DNA of 39,567 nt from Clostridia bacterium (GTDB taxonomy: Bacteria; Bacillota; Clostridia; Oscillospirales; CAG-272). The notes below the pieces were generated by a model. That model was not told the DNA's origin. It made no database searches and was given only the letters and a program-made list of their open reading frames with translations. Below are positions 24,671 to 33,700 of the stretch, piece after piece. Position 1 is the stretch's first letter. The number at the start of each line of letters is the position of its first letter. Where the stretch lies: positions 1-39,567 of the forward strand of contig JAFVZL010000012.1 of the NCBI GenBank assembly GCA_017508195.1. The letters run 5' to 3'. Both the position numbers and the translations under genes were made by a program.

Positions 24671-25238
24671 AATCGAGATCGTAATACTCTAGTATGCCGT
24701 TGTATATTCCGCGCGCAAACAGCGAGGGTGACTCGGACATCAGCTCTGCATCGTATGGGTTTGATATGAAGCCCATCTCAATTATCATTGCAGGCATTAC
24801 AGTCTCCTTCAGCACGTATAACCCGGGTCTTTCAACTATTCCGCGGTTTCTTAGCCCCGTTGCCTCCGTCATCTTTTCGAGGATATCGGTTGCAAGCTCA
24901 CGCGCGACGGTGCTTCGGTTGCTATATATCAATGCCTCGGAGCCCGTGGCATTCGGATTTGTCGATGCGTTTGTGTGCAGTGAGAGGAATATATCCGCTC
25001 CCCAGGCGTTTGCCTCACGGACACGCGAGGAAAGACTTGATGCATTGCTCGTTCCTCTTACGGTATCGTCATCGGGACGGGAGAGTCTTGTTTCAAAATT
25101 CGGGTTGGAGCTGAGAAGCCTGTTCAAAAGTATACCTACCGTATAGGTTATATCCTGCTCGAAAAGTCCGTTTCCCTCTGCTCCCGTATTGAAGTCACGA
25201 GGGTTATGACCCTGGTCTATATATATTTTAGTTGCCAT
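24669..25238 (-). CDS. N-acetylmuramoyl-L-alanine amidase (Amidase_3), no signal peptide
   Basis: This 189-residue zinc amidase cleaves the bond between N-acetylmuramic acid and the stem peptide. The family residues are visible: DQGHN with H11, FEQDIT with E27, LSLHTNAS with H88 as zinc ligands, and the catalytic Glu154 in MIIEMGFISN. It is essentially one catalytic domain, with no secretion signal and no cell-wall-binding repeats. This resembles CwlC-type enzymes, which accumulate in the mother cell and act at lysis. The ATG has AGGAGGTG 6 nt upstream. A sigma-K-like promoter lies just before it, which agrees with a mother-cell role (inferred). Confidence 0.9.
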   Translation of the reverse strand: MATKIYIDQGHNPRDFNTGAEGNGLFEQDITYTVGILLNRLLSSNPNFETRLSRPDDDTVRGTSNASSLSSRVREANAWGADIFLSLHTNASTNPNATGSEALIYSNRSTVARELATDILEKMTEATGLRNRGIVERPGLYVLKETVMPAMIIEMGFISNPYDAELMSESPSLFARGIYNGILEYYDLD

Positions 25239-25260
25239 GAGGCACCTCCTTTACTGCTTT

Positions 25261-25288
25261 TATTTTATGCCAAACCCTACCACGGAGT
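25261..25288 (-). promoter_or_regulatory. Possible sigma-K promoter of the amidase gene
   Basis: On the minus strand CATAAAATA (25269-25261) fits the sigma-K -10 pattern CATANNNTA. An AC dinucleotide (25288-25287) lies 17 bp upstream, where the short -35 AC element is expected (usual spacing about 16). No sigma-A pair fits better in the 54-bp gap. Confidence 0.45.
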
Positions 25289-25292
25289 TCCT

Positions 25293-26048
25293 ATGAATGA
25301 AATGAAAAGAATGCTCTCCTTTATAAGGCGGGCGGTTGATGACTACAATATGATAGAGGATGGTGACAGAATCGCCATCGGCATCTCGGGCGGAAAGGAT
25401 TCCTTGACTCTTCTCGAGGTCATGTCGGAGCTCAGGAGATTTTATCCAAAGCGCTTCGAGATAGTCGCCATCACCGTTGATATGGGCTTCGATGGCTCGG
25501 ATTTTTCCGAGGTTGCAGAATTCTGCCGAAGGCTGAAGGTCGAGTACAGAGTCGTTAAGACGGATATCGCAAAAATAATCTTCGATGTACGGAAAGAGAA
25601 GAACCCTTGCTCACTATGTGCAAAGATGCGTCGCGGCTCACTTCACGCCGAGGCGGTAGATGCCGGATGCAATAAGGTCGCGCTTGGTCATCACTATGAC
25701 GATGCGGTAGAGACCTTTATGATGAATCTGTTTTTCGAGGGAAGGCTCGGATGCTTCTCCCCCGTTTCATATCTGTCAAACAGAAAAATAACGCTGATCC
25801 GTCCGATGCTCTATGCGACCGAAAAGGACGTTGAATATTTTGTAAGAAAGCGCGCCCTTCCCATCGTTGTATCGCTCTGCCCCGAGGATCACGCAACCGA
25901 GCGCGAGAATATGAAAAAGCTTCTCGCCGAGCTCGAAAAGACGAACAAAGGGGTGAAGCACCGCATTTTTCACGCGATGTGCTCATCAGAAATAGACGGC
26001 TTTGCCGAAAAGGGTCGTTATCCCGATGCAGGCAAGGTCGAAGAATAA
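25293..26048 (+). CDS. ttcA: TtcA-like tRNA 2-thiocytidine synthetase (PP-loop ATPase)
   Basis: This 251-residue protein is of the TtcA/TtuA class. TtcA installs 2-thiocytidine at tRNA position 32 using an Fe-S cluster and ATP. The ATP-pyrophosphatase loop is SGGKDS (32-37). The CSLC pair (C106, C109) and C196 (SLCPEDH) match the three cluster cysteines of TtcA. LGHHYDDAVETFMMNLFFEG (131-150) is the other family signature. The ATG at 25293 was chosen for GGAG 6 nt upstream; the frame extends 87 nt further but overlaps the divergent amidase start. A related sulfur-transfer specificity cannot be excluded. Confidence 0.82.
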   Translation: MNEMKRMLSFIRRAVDDYNMIEDGDRIAIGISGGKDSLTLLEVMSELRRFYPKRFEIVAITVDMGFDGSDFSEVAEFCRRLKVEYRVVKTDIAKIIFDVRKEKNPCSLCAKMRRGSLHAEAVDAGCNKVALGHHYDDAVETFMMNLFFEGRLGCFSPVSYLSNRKITLIRPMLYATEKDVEYFVRKRALPIVVSLCPEDHATERENMKKLLAELEKTNKGVKHRIFHAMCSSEIDGFAEKGRYPDAGKVEE

Positions 26049-26053
26049 AAACA

Positions 26054-26110
26054 AAAAAGAGGCCGTCTATGATGCGTTTTTTGCATCCGGGACAGTCTCT
26101 TTTAGTTTTT
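26054..26110 (+). terminator. Terminator after the ttcA-like gene
   Basis: AAAAGAG (26054-26060) pairs with CTCTTTT (26096-26102), around an inner GATGC/GCATC stem. TAG and eight T residues follow. It lies between convergent genes. Confidence 0.8.
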
Positions 26111-26133
26111 TTTGATAAAAAATGAATTCCGTT

Positions 26134-27057
26134 TTACAGTCTGACAGTTTCCGAGGGTGCCAGCATCACACGCTCACCGTCGACCTTTAAATATACGGTT
26201 CTACCTGACGGATTACATACCGAATCGTTCTCCCATATAAGAGAATTCACTACATTATTATAATTAAATATATCACCAACGGTAGCATACCAGAATTCAT
26301 TATCACGATTTCCGTATCGTCTTGCAAATTCCTCAAGCTCCGCCCATCTTCCCGAGCTTTCAAAATCCGCAGAATGTACTCCGAATGAAAACAGCTTCAG
26401 CCTACCGTCATCGGGATAGTTCTCAAAGCTTTCCATAACCTCGAGAAGGCAGGAATGCGTTGCATTACAGCACCATCGCATAGGATCCTCGGGAAGATTA
26501 AATCCCGTAGTATCCTTAATCACTCCGGTTTTTCTGACGCCGTAATAACTCGTTGATGCAAGATATTGCTTCACCTTTTCCGAATTCTGCTCGAAGAATG
26601 GCCAGACAAAGCTTTTTACACTTCCCTCGCCGAATATTTCCTCCAGCTCCTCATGACATTCCTTAATAAAAGCGATATAGGTATCAGCATCGGTCAGGAG
26701 CCTCCATCTCTCGGGAGATCGCTGAGTATAATATACCCCTTTGAGTGTTGGATGAGGATATATGTATGCGGGATCTCTGTTTTCGGGATCATAGACCGTA
26801 GCTGCAATATTGTAAGTAACATCATCGTCAAAAGCGAGTGGATGGTGCTTACAGTGATTGGCTATCTCATATCCGCGGTAAATCTCGGGGGCTGTATCCT
26901 TATCCACTCTGTTGCTACATAAGTTAAAGGTCCCGAGAATACCTGCGGGTCTGACTATAGAAAGAAAATGAGTATCGTGAACAGCATGACCGTCATCAAT
27001 GCTGAAGGTGATAGCCTTTTTTGTAAAGTTAGGGTAACAAATCTCTGCTTTTTTCAT
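26134..27057 (-). CDS. Polysaccharide deacetylase family protein (NodB-like)
   Basis: This 307-residue protein has a NodB-homology core: TFSIDDG (17-23) supplies the catalytic and metal Asp pair (D21/D22), and ANHCKHH (66-72) supplies the metal histidines H68 and H72. VWPFFEQNSEKV stands near motif 3. It lacks a signal peptide and so appears cytoplasmic, unlike most cell-wall deacetylases. It resembles the family members that act on smaller acylated sugars. Substrate unknown. The ATG at 27057 overlaps the cysE stop by 4 bp, so the two genes are translationally coupled. Confidence 0.82.
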   Translation of the reverse strand: MKKAEICYPNFTKKAITFSIDDGHAVHDTHFLSIVRPAGILGTFNLCSNRVDKDTAPEIYRGYEIANHCKHHPLAFDDDVTYNIAATVYDPENRDPAYIYPHPTLKGVYYTQRSPERWRLLTDADTYIAFIKECHEELEEIFGEGSVKSFVWPFFEQNSEKVKQYLASTSYYGVRKTGVIKDTTGFNLPEDPMRWCCNATHSCLLEVMESFENYPDDGRLKLFSFGVHSADFESSGRWAELEEFARRYGNRDNEFWYATVGDIFNYNNVVNSLIWENDSVCNPSGRTVYLKVDGERVMLAPSETVRL

Positions 27058-27920
27058 TTCTTTTCAGTCATATTCTTTCCGTAATAGACGACGGTGCCGG
27101 GCTCTACCGAGCTTGTAAGCCATACGCTCGCGCCTATTACCGAGCCGTCACCGATCTTGGTGTTGCCACCCAGAATGGTAGCATTCGCGTAAATAACACA
27201 GTTGTTACCGATATCAGGATGTCTTTTGATTCCCTTGATCGGATTACCGTCCTCACCGAGCTCGAAGCTCTTGGCACCGAGAGTAACGCCCTGATAGATC
27301 TTAACGTTATCTCCGATGGTAGTCGTCTCGCCGATTACGATACCCGTGCCGTGGTCGATGAAGAAGCGCTCACCCACGGTAGCTCCTGCGTGAATATCTA
27401 TACCCGTCTTTTCGTGCGCGAACTCGGTCATTATTCTCGACATATATGGGATGCCCAGCTTGTAAAACTCATGTGCGATGCGAAAGATTGATATCGCGTA
27501 GAAGCCGGGGTAACAAAGAATTACCTCCTCCGGGCTCTTTGCGGCGGGATCTCCCTCGTAAATTGCCTGTATATCCTTTATAAGTGCAGCCTTCACCTCC
27601 GGCAAAATATCAAGTACCTTATATGCATAGCTCTCGGTATCCACGACCGATTCCGTGCCGAGAAAGGCAAAGGATGCCGTTATCTGTCGCTTTAATTCAA
27701 TGAAGAGCCTTTCAAGTCGCTCATCACACCCCAAAGTTTCCTCTCCCTCAATAACGAAGTAGTCGGGAAACATGATAGACTGAAACCGCTTTACGATCCT
27801 TATGACCGCCTTGCGGTCGGGGATCATTCCGTGACGTGTGCTGAAATATCTCTCGTCGCACTCATCGGTATTACCTAAGCGAGTCGCTATGTCCAAGATG
27901 CGCGTTTTATGATCTGTCAT
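27054..27920 (-). CDS. cysE: Serine O-acetyltransferase
   Basis: This 288-residue enzyme would make O-acetylserine from serine and acetyl-CoA, the first step of cysteine synthesis. An N-terminal helical region (1-150) is followed by the hexapeptide-repeat beta helix: IDIHAGATVGERFFIDHGTGIVIGETTTIGDNVKIYQGVTLGA carries the catalytic His/Asp pair typical of the family. NNCVIYANATILGGNTKIGDGSVIGASVWL forms later coils. The extended N-terminus fits the longer CysE/SAT type. The ATG at 27920 has AAAGG about 9 nt upstream. No cysteine synthase gene is nearby; the coupled downstream gene is a deacetylase-like protein. Confidence 0.9.
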   Translation of the reverse strand: MTDHKTRILDIATRLGNTDECDERYFSTRHGMIPDRKAVIRIVKRFQSIMFPDYFVIEGEETLGCDERLERLFIELKRQITASFAFLGTESVVDTESYAYKVLDILPEVKAALIKDIQAIYEGDPAAKSPEEVILCYPGFYAISIFRIAHEFYKLGIPYMSRIMTEFAHEKTGIDIHAGATVGERFFIDHGTGIVIGETTTIGDNVKIYQGVTLGAKSFELGEDGNPIKGIKRHPDIGNNCVIYANATILGGNTKIGDGSVIGASVWLTSSVEPGTVVYYGKNMTEKK

Positions 27921-27960
27921 TAATATATACCTTTCTGTATTTTTGCCCTGAAATAAGCGA

Positions 27961-27992
27961 CGACCGTCACCGGTAAGGAGCAGTGACGGCCG
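27961..27992 (-). terminator. Hairpin between the surface protein gene and cysE
   Basis: CGACCGTCAC (27961-27970) pairs with GTGACGGCCG (27983-27992), with one A-C mismatch. On the minus strand the following CGTCGCTTATTTC is a weak T-tract, so it is a terminator of doubtful strength. Confidence 0.5.
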
Positions 27993-28013
27993 TTTCTTTT
28001 TACGTTACGGTTA

Positions 28014-30374
28014 TCAAAGGAAGAGTGCCTTGATAGCTGCGATAACGTATCTTATGATATCAGAAAGCGAGGTTGCTGAGCCCGAAAGGTCTGCTGCATA
28101 GTTTGCAACACCCTCAAAGGTGTCATTAGACTCGGATATCTGAGAATCGTAAAGACTGGTTGCGATAACAAGCTTCTGCTTAGCATCACTGACACCCGCA
28201 AGAGTATCGTTGGCAAAGCCCTGAGCCTCGGTCGCAAGGTTGATGGCATCAAAGCGCTCCTTAAGAGTCTTTGCATCATCAATATTATTAACGAGAGTTA
28301 TGAACTTGGTTGCATACGAAGCCTCGAGCTCCATAACGCTCTTATAATTATCAAGTGCGATATTTGCCTCGAGAACACCGTCGTAGCCCTGAACGTCACC
28401 CTCGGCCTTAAGCTCTGTTGCAGCTGCTATGGCATCGACAAGCTCCTGACCGCTCTTACCCGCTATTGCATTCACTGCTGCGATGTACTCGGAAGCACTC
28501 ACCTTTTTGTTTTCTATCCATGAACGAAGCTCGTTATACTTCGCCTTAGCTTGAGCAACGCCGGGATAAAGATCATTCGCATCGAGGTCTGCCTCTGCCT
28601 TGTCAAGCCATTCCTCCTTCATAAAGAGGTAGATAGCGGCATCGGCAGTCTCTACGTTGTCCATGAAGCGCTCGGCAACGATCGATATCTCACTGAGACC
28701 GGAAAGACCCGCAAACGTGACGAGAGCCTCTGTCATACCGGGATACGTAGAGTTGTTGAAGCCGATCTCCGCTGCAATTTCGTACGCAGCAAGAGCCTCA
28801 ACGAACTGTTCGGGAGTAAGCGTGTTTAGAGGATCGTTAGCAGGAACTGCTTTTGCCACGTTTTCACAGAAAGTCTTGCTCTTAGCAAGATCCGAATAGT
28901 ATCTGTTGGATGCGGCATTGTAGCTCGCCAAAGACTCGGCAATCGGGAGATAAGTAGGATCGTATGTAGTCTCACCGTCCACAAGGAAGATAGACTCTGT
29001 CTCATCAACTAAAGCCTTAAGAACATTGTAGTCGGTAGAGCTGAATACATAAGACTCATTTGCGATCTTATCCTGAATGTACGCTATGAATTCCTCGGAG
29101 CTTAACTTGAGAGCATCGAGATCGGATACCTCAGCATCGTAAGCCAGAAGCACATCCGCATAATCAGCGGTGGAAACTTCAAGAAGAAGCGCACGCACTC
29201 TGTCAGCACTGTACTTGTTATCCTCAACGTGCTGAAGTCTTGCGCTGTATGTACCCGCAACGTTGATCGCATCGGTTGCAACCTTAAGATCGTCACCGAA
29301 GAATGTAAGCATAGCGGACTTTATCTCGGAAATAATGACGTTGCTCTCATCGTCAAGAACAAGGAGAGTGCCGTATTTACCGGTAAGAGTATCAAACACC
29401 TCAACGACGCCGAGCTTGGTCTCTTTATCGTAAAGATCGCTGACAAGCATATCGCGAAGCAGCGCGAGGCCGCTCTTGGTCACGGAAAGAATGTCAACGC
29501 CTATGTTACGGTCATCAATGCCCGCCTGAACATAAACATCGTCGATCATCACAATCGCATCTCTGTTATCGTCCGCGAAGCCGCATCCGATGTTCACAGC
29601 CTTGAATTTGTAAGCGGAGGATACGAGAGAATCCGCCTCGAAAACGTTATCACCGTTTTTAACGCTAAGCTTATAACCGGCATTTTCGCAGACGATGGAT
29701 ACGTCATACCATGCGCCCTCTGTTGCGGTCATACCGTCAACGTAAACGTAGTCGGAGCCGTTGTAATAAGCGATAGTGCCCGTCGAGAAGTTAAACTTAA
29801 CGAGGGCGGTGCCAAGACCGTCGGTCTCGGTGATATAAACACCAATAGAGGGAGCCTTGCTCTCCTTCAGTACGAGATCCTTCGAGCAAGAGGGGCAAAG
29901 CGAGCGAGAAAGATCGGTGGTGGTGAAGGAGCATGAGGGACAGTAAAGACCCTTCGACTCGTTATGTGCCGCCGAAATGCTTGCTTTGATAACTACCTTA
30001 TCAAGAAGCTCTCCGTCAAAGTCAACTCTGTAAGCCGCGTTAGTGCGTGCATCGGGGTTGAGGATATGACCGAGAAGAATGGAAAGGTATGAATTGTCAT
30101 CCTTGACAAGCACCTCTGCCTTTGTATAATCCTTAGCCGCGTCGAGCACGTAGATGGGCTGTTCATAAGCTCCGTCCTCGAAATCCTCATGATCGTAGAT
30201 CAGCGAGTAAAGAGGATCGTAATACTTAAGAACGTCAGCATAGTCGGGGATAGTTACCGTACTGCCGCTACCCGTGTCGTCAATACCGTCCGTTGCAGAC
30301 GATGTTACCAGAAGACAAGAGAATAGCATTGCAAAGGCGAGTATTCCGACAAGGACTCTTTTCGCAATTTTCAT
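28014..30374 (-). CDS. Secreted surface protein with LamG-like domain and inserted Cys4 ribbon
   Basis: This 786-residue protein has a Sec signal peptide (Lys-Arg start, hydrophobic 7-24, probable cleavage after SSA at 27). Residues about 60-284 form a beta-sandwich, LamG-like region (AYRVDFDGELLDKVVIKASIS, YITETDGLGTALVKFNF, WYDVSIVCENAGYKLSVKNGD, VMIDDVYVQAG). A CPSC-x11-CPSC ribbon (C145, C148, C160, C163) is inserted in it. The rest is Ala-rich helical repeats (FIVAR-like in style), with a hydrophobic last 20 residues that may anchor it. There is no LPXTG. The ATG at 30374 has AAGGAG upstream. No enzyme function can be claimed; carbohydrate or cell-surface binding is a guess. Confidence 0.75.
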   Translation of the reverse strand: MKIAKRVLVGILAFAMLFSCLLVTSSATDGIDDTGSGSTVTIPDYADVLKYYDPLYSLIYDHEDFEDGAYEQPIYVLDAAKDYTKAEVLVKDDNSYLSILLGHILNPDARTNAAYRVDFDGELLDKVVIKASISAAHNESKGLYCPSCSFTTTDLSRSLCPSCSKDLVLKESKAPSIGVYITETDGLGTALVKFNFSTGTIAYYNGSDYVYVDGMTATEGAWYDVSIVCENAGYKLSVKNGDNVFEADSLVSSAYKFKAVNIGCGFADDNRDAIVMIDDVYVQAGIDDRNIGVDILSVTKSGLALLRDMLVSDLYDKETKLGVVEVFDTLTGKYGTLLVLDDESNVIISEIKSAMLTFFGDDLKVATDAINVAGTYSARLQHVEDNKYSADRVRALLLEVSTADYADVLLAYDAEVSDLDALKLSSEEFIAYIQDKIANESYVFSSTDYNVLKALVDETESIFLVDGETTYDPTYLPIAESLASYNAASNRYYSDLAKSKTFCENVAKAVPANDPLNTLTPEQFVEALAAYEIAAEIGFNNSTYPGMTEALVTFAGLSGLSEISIVAERFMDNVETADAAIYLFMKEEWLDKAEADLDANDLYPGVAQAKAKYNELRSWIENKKVSASEYIAAVNAIAGKSGQELVDAIAAATELKAEGDVQGYDGVLEANIALDNYKSVMELEASYATKFITLVNNIDDAKTLKERFDAINLATEAQGFANDTLAGVSDAKQKLVIATSLYDSQISESNDTFEGVANYAADLSGSATSLSDIIRYVIAAIKALFL

Positions 30375-30399
30375 ATGTGTTCTCCTTACGTTATATGTG

Positions 30400-30415
30400 C
30401 GTATATTATTATACG
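30400..30415. repeat. Short palindrome at the surface-protein promoter
   Basis: CGTATA (30400-30405) and TATACG (30410-30415) are 4 bp apart. They cover the predicted start point of the surface protein transcript, just downstream of its -10. The position fits an operator, but the arms are short and A/T-rich. Confidence 0.4.
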
Positions 30416-30420
30416 TAAAT

Positions 30421-30449
30421 ATTATATCACTTGCTCCGGGAAAAATCAA
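30421..30449 (-). promoter_or_regulatory. Promoter of the surface protein gene
   Basis: On the minus strand TTGATT (30449-30444) and a perfect TATAAT (30426-30421) are 17 bp apart, about 50 bp before the start codon. Confidence 0.75.
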
Positions 30450-30587
30450 GCCGTAATTATGGCAAAAATAGCCTTATTATTTTGTTACTTTTACACAAAT
30501 AAACACAAGCGTTTCGGGCAGGTTTCCCGTCTTGTACGCCGCCTAGGTTTATCAAAGATTTTTTTATCGTTTTTTGTGATTTTTCTC

Positions 30588-30616
30588 TTGAATTCCCGCC
30601 TTGATTATGGTACAAT
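30588..30616 (+). promoter_or_regulatory. Promoter of the helicase-nuclease gene
   Basis: TTGAAT (30588-30593) and TACAAT (30611-30616) are 17 bp apart. The gene start lies 110 bp downstream. The 350-bp gap between the surface protein and helicase genes holds only these two divergent promoters, the palindrome and this leader; no small gene was seen. Confidence 0.65.
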
Positions 30617-30725
30617 TGATAATGGAAATTTTTACGACCTCACGCGTGGAGCTATGTCTTTTGTGCGTCCCCCTGCATTCGGGCTCGGACGCCATGCGCG
30701 GAGCACCGAAGGAAGGAGATGTACC

Positions 30726-33700
30726 GTGGCAAAAAGTATATATACTTTTTACAAAGAACGCCTGATTGAGATAGGCGGCAACAACAGATGCTTGTACCTC
30801 AAAAACGTCGTAAGACGCGGTGCGTATGACATCGGTCGTATCTTTGAGGGCCGTGACGATAAGGTCACCGAGCTTGCCGACTTCCTTTGGGGCAGATCGA
30901 GAAAGCAGACCCTCGCACTTCTCTCGGGCGAAGAAAGCCGTGCGATCATAGATAATATCGAGTTTAGCTCCGTAGCTCAAAGGTCTACTCAGGGTACCGA
31001 GCCCGAAGCGGGTGCGGAGAGATCGAGGGAGCGTACTCGTCGCTCCGACGAAACAAAGATTCTTGCAGCCGAGGTAATAAAGGTCAAGGAGCTGTGGCGT
31101 GACATCGAGGAGATCGAGCGCGAGACGGGCAGGCGCGAGCTTTATATCGGTTACCCCTTCGTATTCGGATGTATCCCGCAGGGTCCCTCGAAGACCCTCA
31201 TCAAGGCACCTCTGTTGCTATTTCCCGTTAAAGTAGAGGTTGTCGATGAATTCAACGTTGACCTCGTGCTTAATAAAAGCGAGCAGGTGCACATTAATCA
31301 CGCCCTCATTTACGCCTATGCGCAATCAAAGAAGCTGAACATTGACGGCCTCGAGCTTGAATTTGACGATATCTCGTCCACCTTCAATTCGGTCAAAGAG
31401 GTTATAGATTATCTCGCTCGTGCAGGCATAAAGATCAGCGGCGATCTTACCAAAAACGTACTTAATTACGGCAAGTTCAAGGAACCCGAGACGAAGCCCG
31501 AGCTTTCTATAAGAAACGCGGCGGTGCTTGCAAGATTCCCTCTTGCTAATTCGATATACGCCGATTATACCATTCTCGAGAAGCAGAAGCTATCGAACGA
31601 CGCTCTTGCGGAGCTGCTCCGTGTCGGCAACAAAAAGGAAGGCTTCTTCTCGCGACTGTTCGGCGGAAAAAAGAAAAAGAAGAAAAGAAACGCAAAGAGA
31701 AGCCACTCATATACCGTGAAGATGCTCGACTACGCTCAGTCCGAGGTAGTGCGAAAGGTAGAGGAATGCGGTAACATGGTCATCTACGGCCCTCCCGGTA
31801 CAGGTAAGTCGCAGACGATAGTTAACATCATTGCCGATGCAATGGCTAAGAACAAGCGTGTGCTCGTGGTTTCTCAGAAAAAGGCGGCTCTTGACGTAGT
31901 TTACAACCGACTGGGTCTTCTGACCGAAAAGGCAATGTATATAACGGATGAGTCGAAGGAAAAGAGACTCTTCTTCGAGCGTTGCAGCACTGCACACACC
32001 AAGAACCTTGAGGATTCGGTAATCGATGTCAGTGCTATCGAGGCACAGTTCCACGAGATCGAGTCTAAAATTGCCGAGGAGGTAAAGAGTCTCGAGGCTA
32101 TCAGGGATACACTCTACCGCCCGAGAATGCCGGTCGGTCTTTCACTTGCCGAGATGTACACCTCGTCTTACAACATCTCGAAGAACTCTCCCGAGTACAG
32201 CATTTACTCGGCACTCATCGAGCATCCCGAGATACTGGAGCTCTCTTACGACAGATTCAGCGAGGCTATGTTCGGTATCAACGATATGAAGCTCGAGGAT
32301 ACCTACTACGACTTTATGGAGCAGAAGGAAAAGAATCCTCTTATCGACAACATGCTCCCGAATCTTGATCTCATGACCCTCTCCGAGGTAAAGACTCAGC
32401 TTGAAGCTATCGCTCGCTCGCGTAAGGGTCTGTTCAATACCGCTAAATACCCCTACTACCGTCAGGTGCTTGCCTTCTATCCTCTTATGAAGAACGAGAA
32501 GAATCTCGACTCCATAGTAAGACTCGAGGCGAGCTTCGGAAAGCACGGATTTTTCTCGAGAGGCAAGGTAGAAAGGCAGATCAAAGAAAAGTTCATCGAG
32601 ACGCTTGACGCCATCGAAAGCTTCGCAAAAGAGTACGATTGTTTACATAAAGTGCTCTCCGAGGACGGTTATCTGTCTGTCATCGACAACGTGCTCCGCG
32701 GCAATACGTCTTATGTCAAGCTCGTGCACGATGCACTTGACAACTATATCTCCCAGCGTGATATCGGCAGTCTTCTCGCGAGCATTGACGATGTGAAGCT
32801 CTCCATTCTGAACTTCGCATATTCTGCATGCAGAAATCACTCGAACTATGTGGATATCCTCTCGAAGCTCATGGGCATCAGGATATATCACGAGGTGCAG
32901 AAATACGAAAACGAGTCTCAAACCGAGCTCGCCCGTATTATGGACTTTGAGAATATTGCAGCAAGGATATACAAGCTGAAGGAGAGCGAGCTTGAGATAT
33001 CCTACAAGCTCGCATCGGGTAAGATCTCGAAGGATTACGAGAACATATTCGACAATGCGAAAAACAGGCAGGATTATCTCTATCAGATCACCAAAAACAA
33101 GAAATACTGGCCTATACGCAGAATGCTCGAGGAATACTCAAGCTTCATCCTCGCACTCTTCCCCGTGTGGCTTCTTTCGCCTGAAAACGTATCCTCTCTC
33201 TTGCCTCTCTCGAAAAATATGTTTGACATAGTTATCTTCGACGAGGCATCTCAGGTATTCATTGAAAACACGATCCCGACCATTTATCGCGGTAAGACCG
33301 TGGTAGTTGCGGGAGACGATAAGCAGCTCCGCCCCTCTGCGGCATTCATGAAGCGTTATCTCGGTACAGATCCCGAGACTCAGGATGATTACGCGGTGCA
33401 GGCGGCACTTGAGGTAGACAGCCTTCTCGACCTTGCGGTAGCGAGATACGAGAGCGCAAACCTCACATATCACTACCGTTCAAGGAGCCAGGAGCTCATC
33501 GATTTCTCAAACGCGGCATTCTACTCCTCGGGGCTTCAGATCGCGCCCAACACCTCGCGCGATCTTGTCGATCCGCCCATTGTGAGATACAAGGTTGAGG
33601 GTAAGTGGATCAACAGAAAGAACCGTGTGGAAGCCCGTAAGGTCGTAGAGATCCTTTCGGACATCTTCAAGAACAGAAAGAATAACGAGTCCATAGGAAT

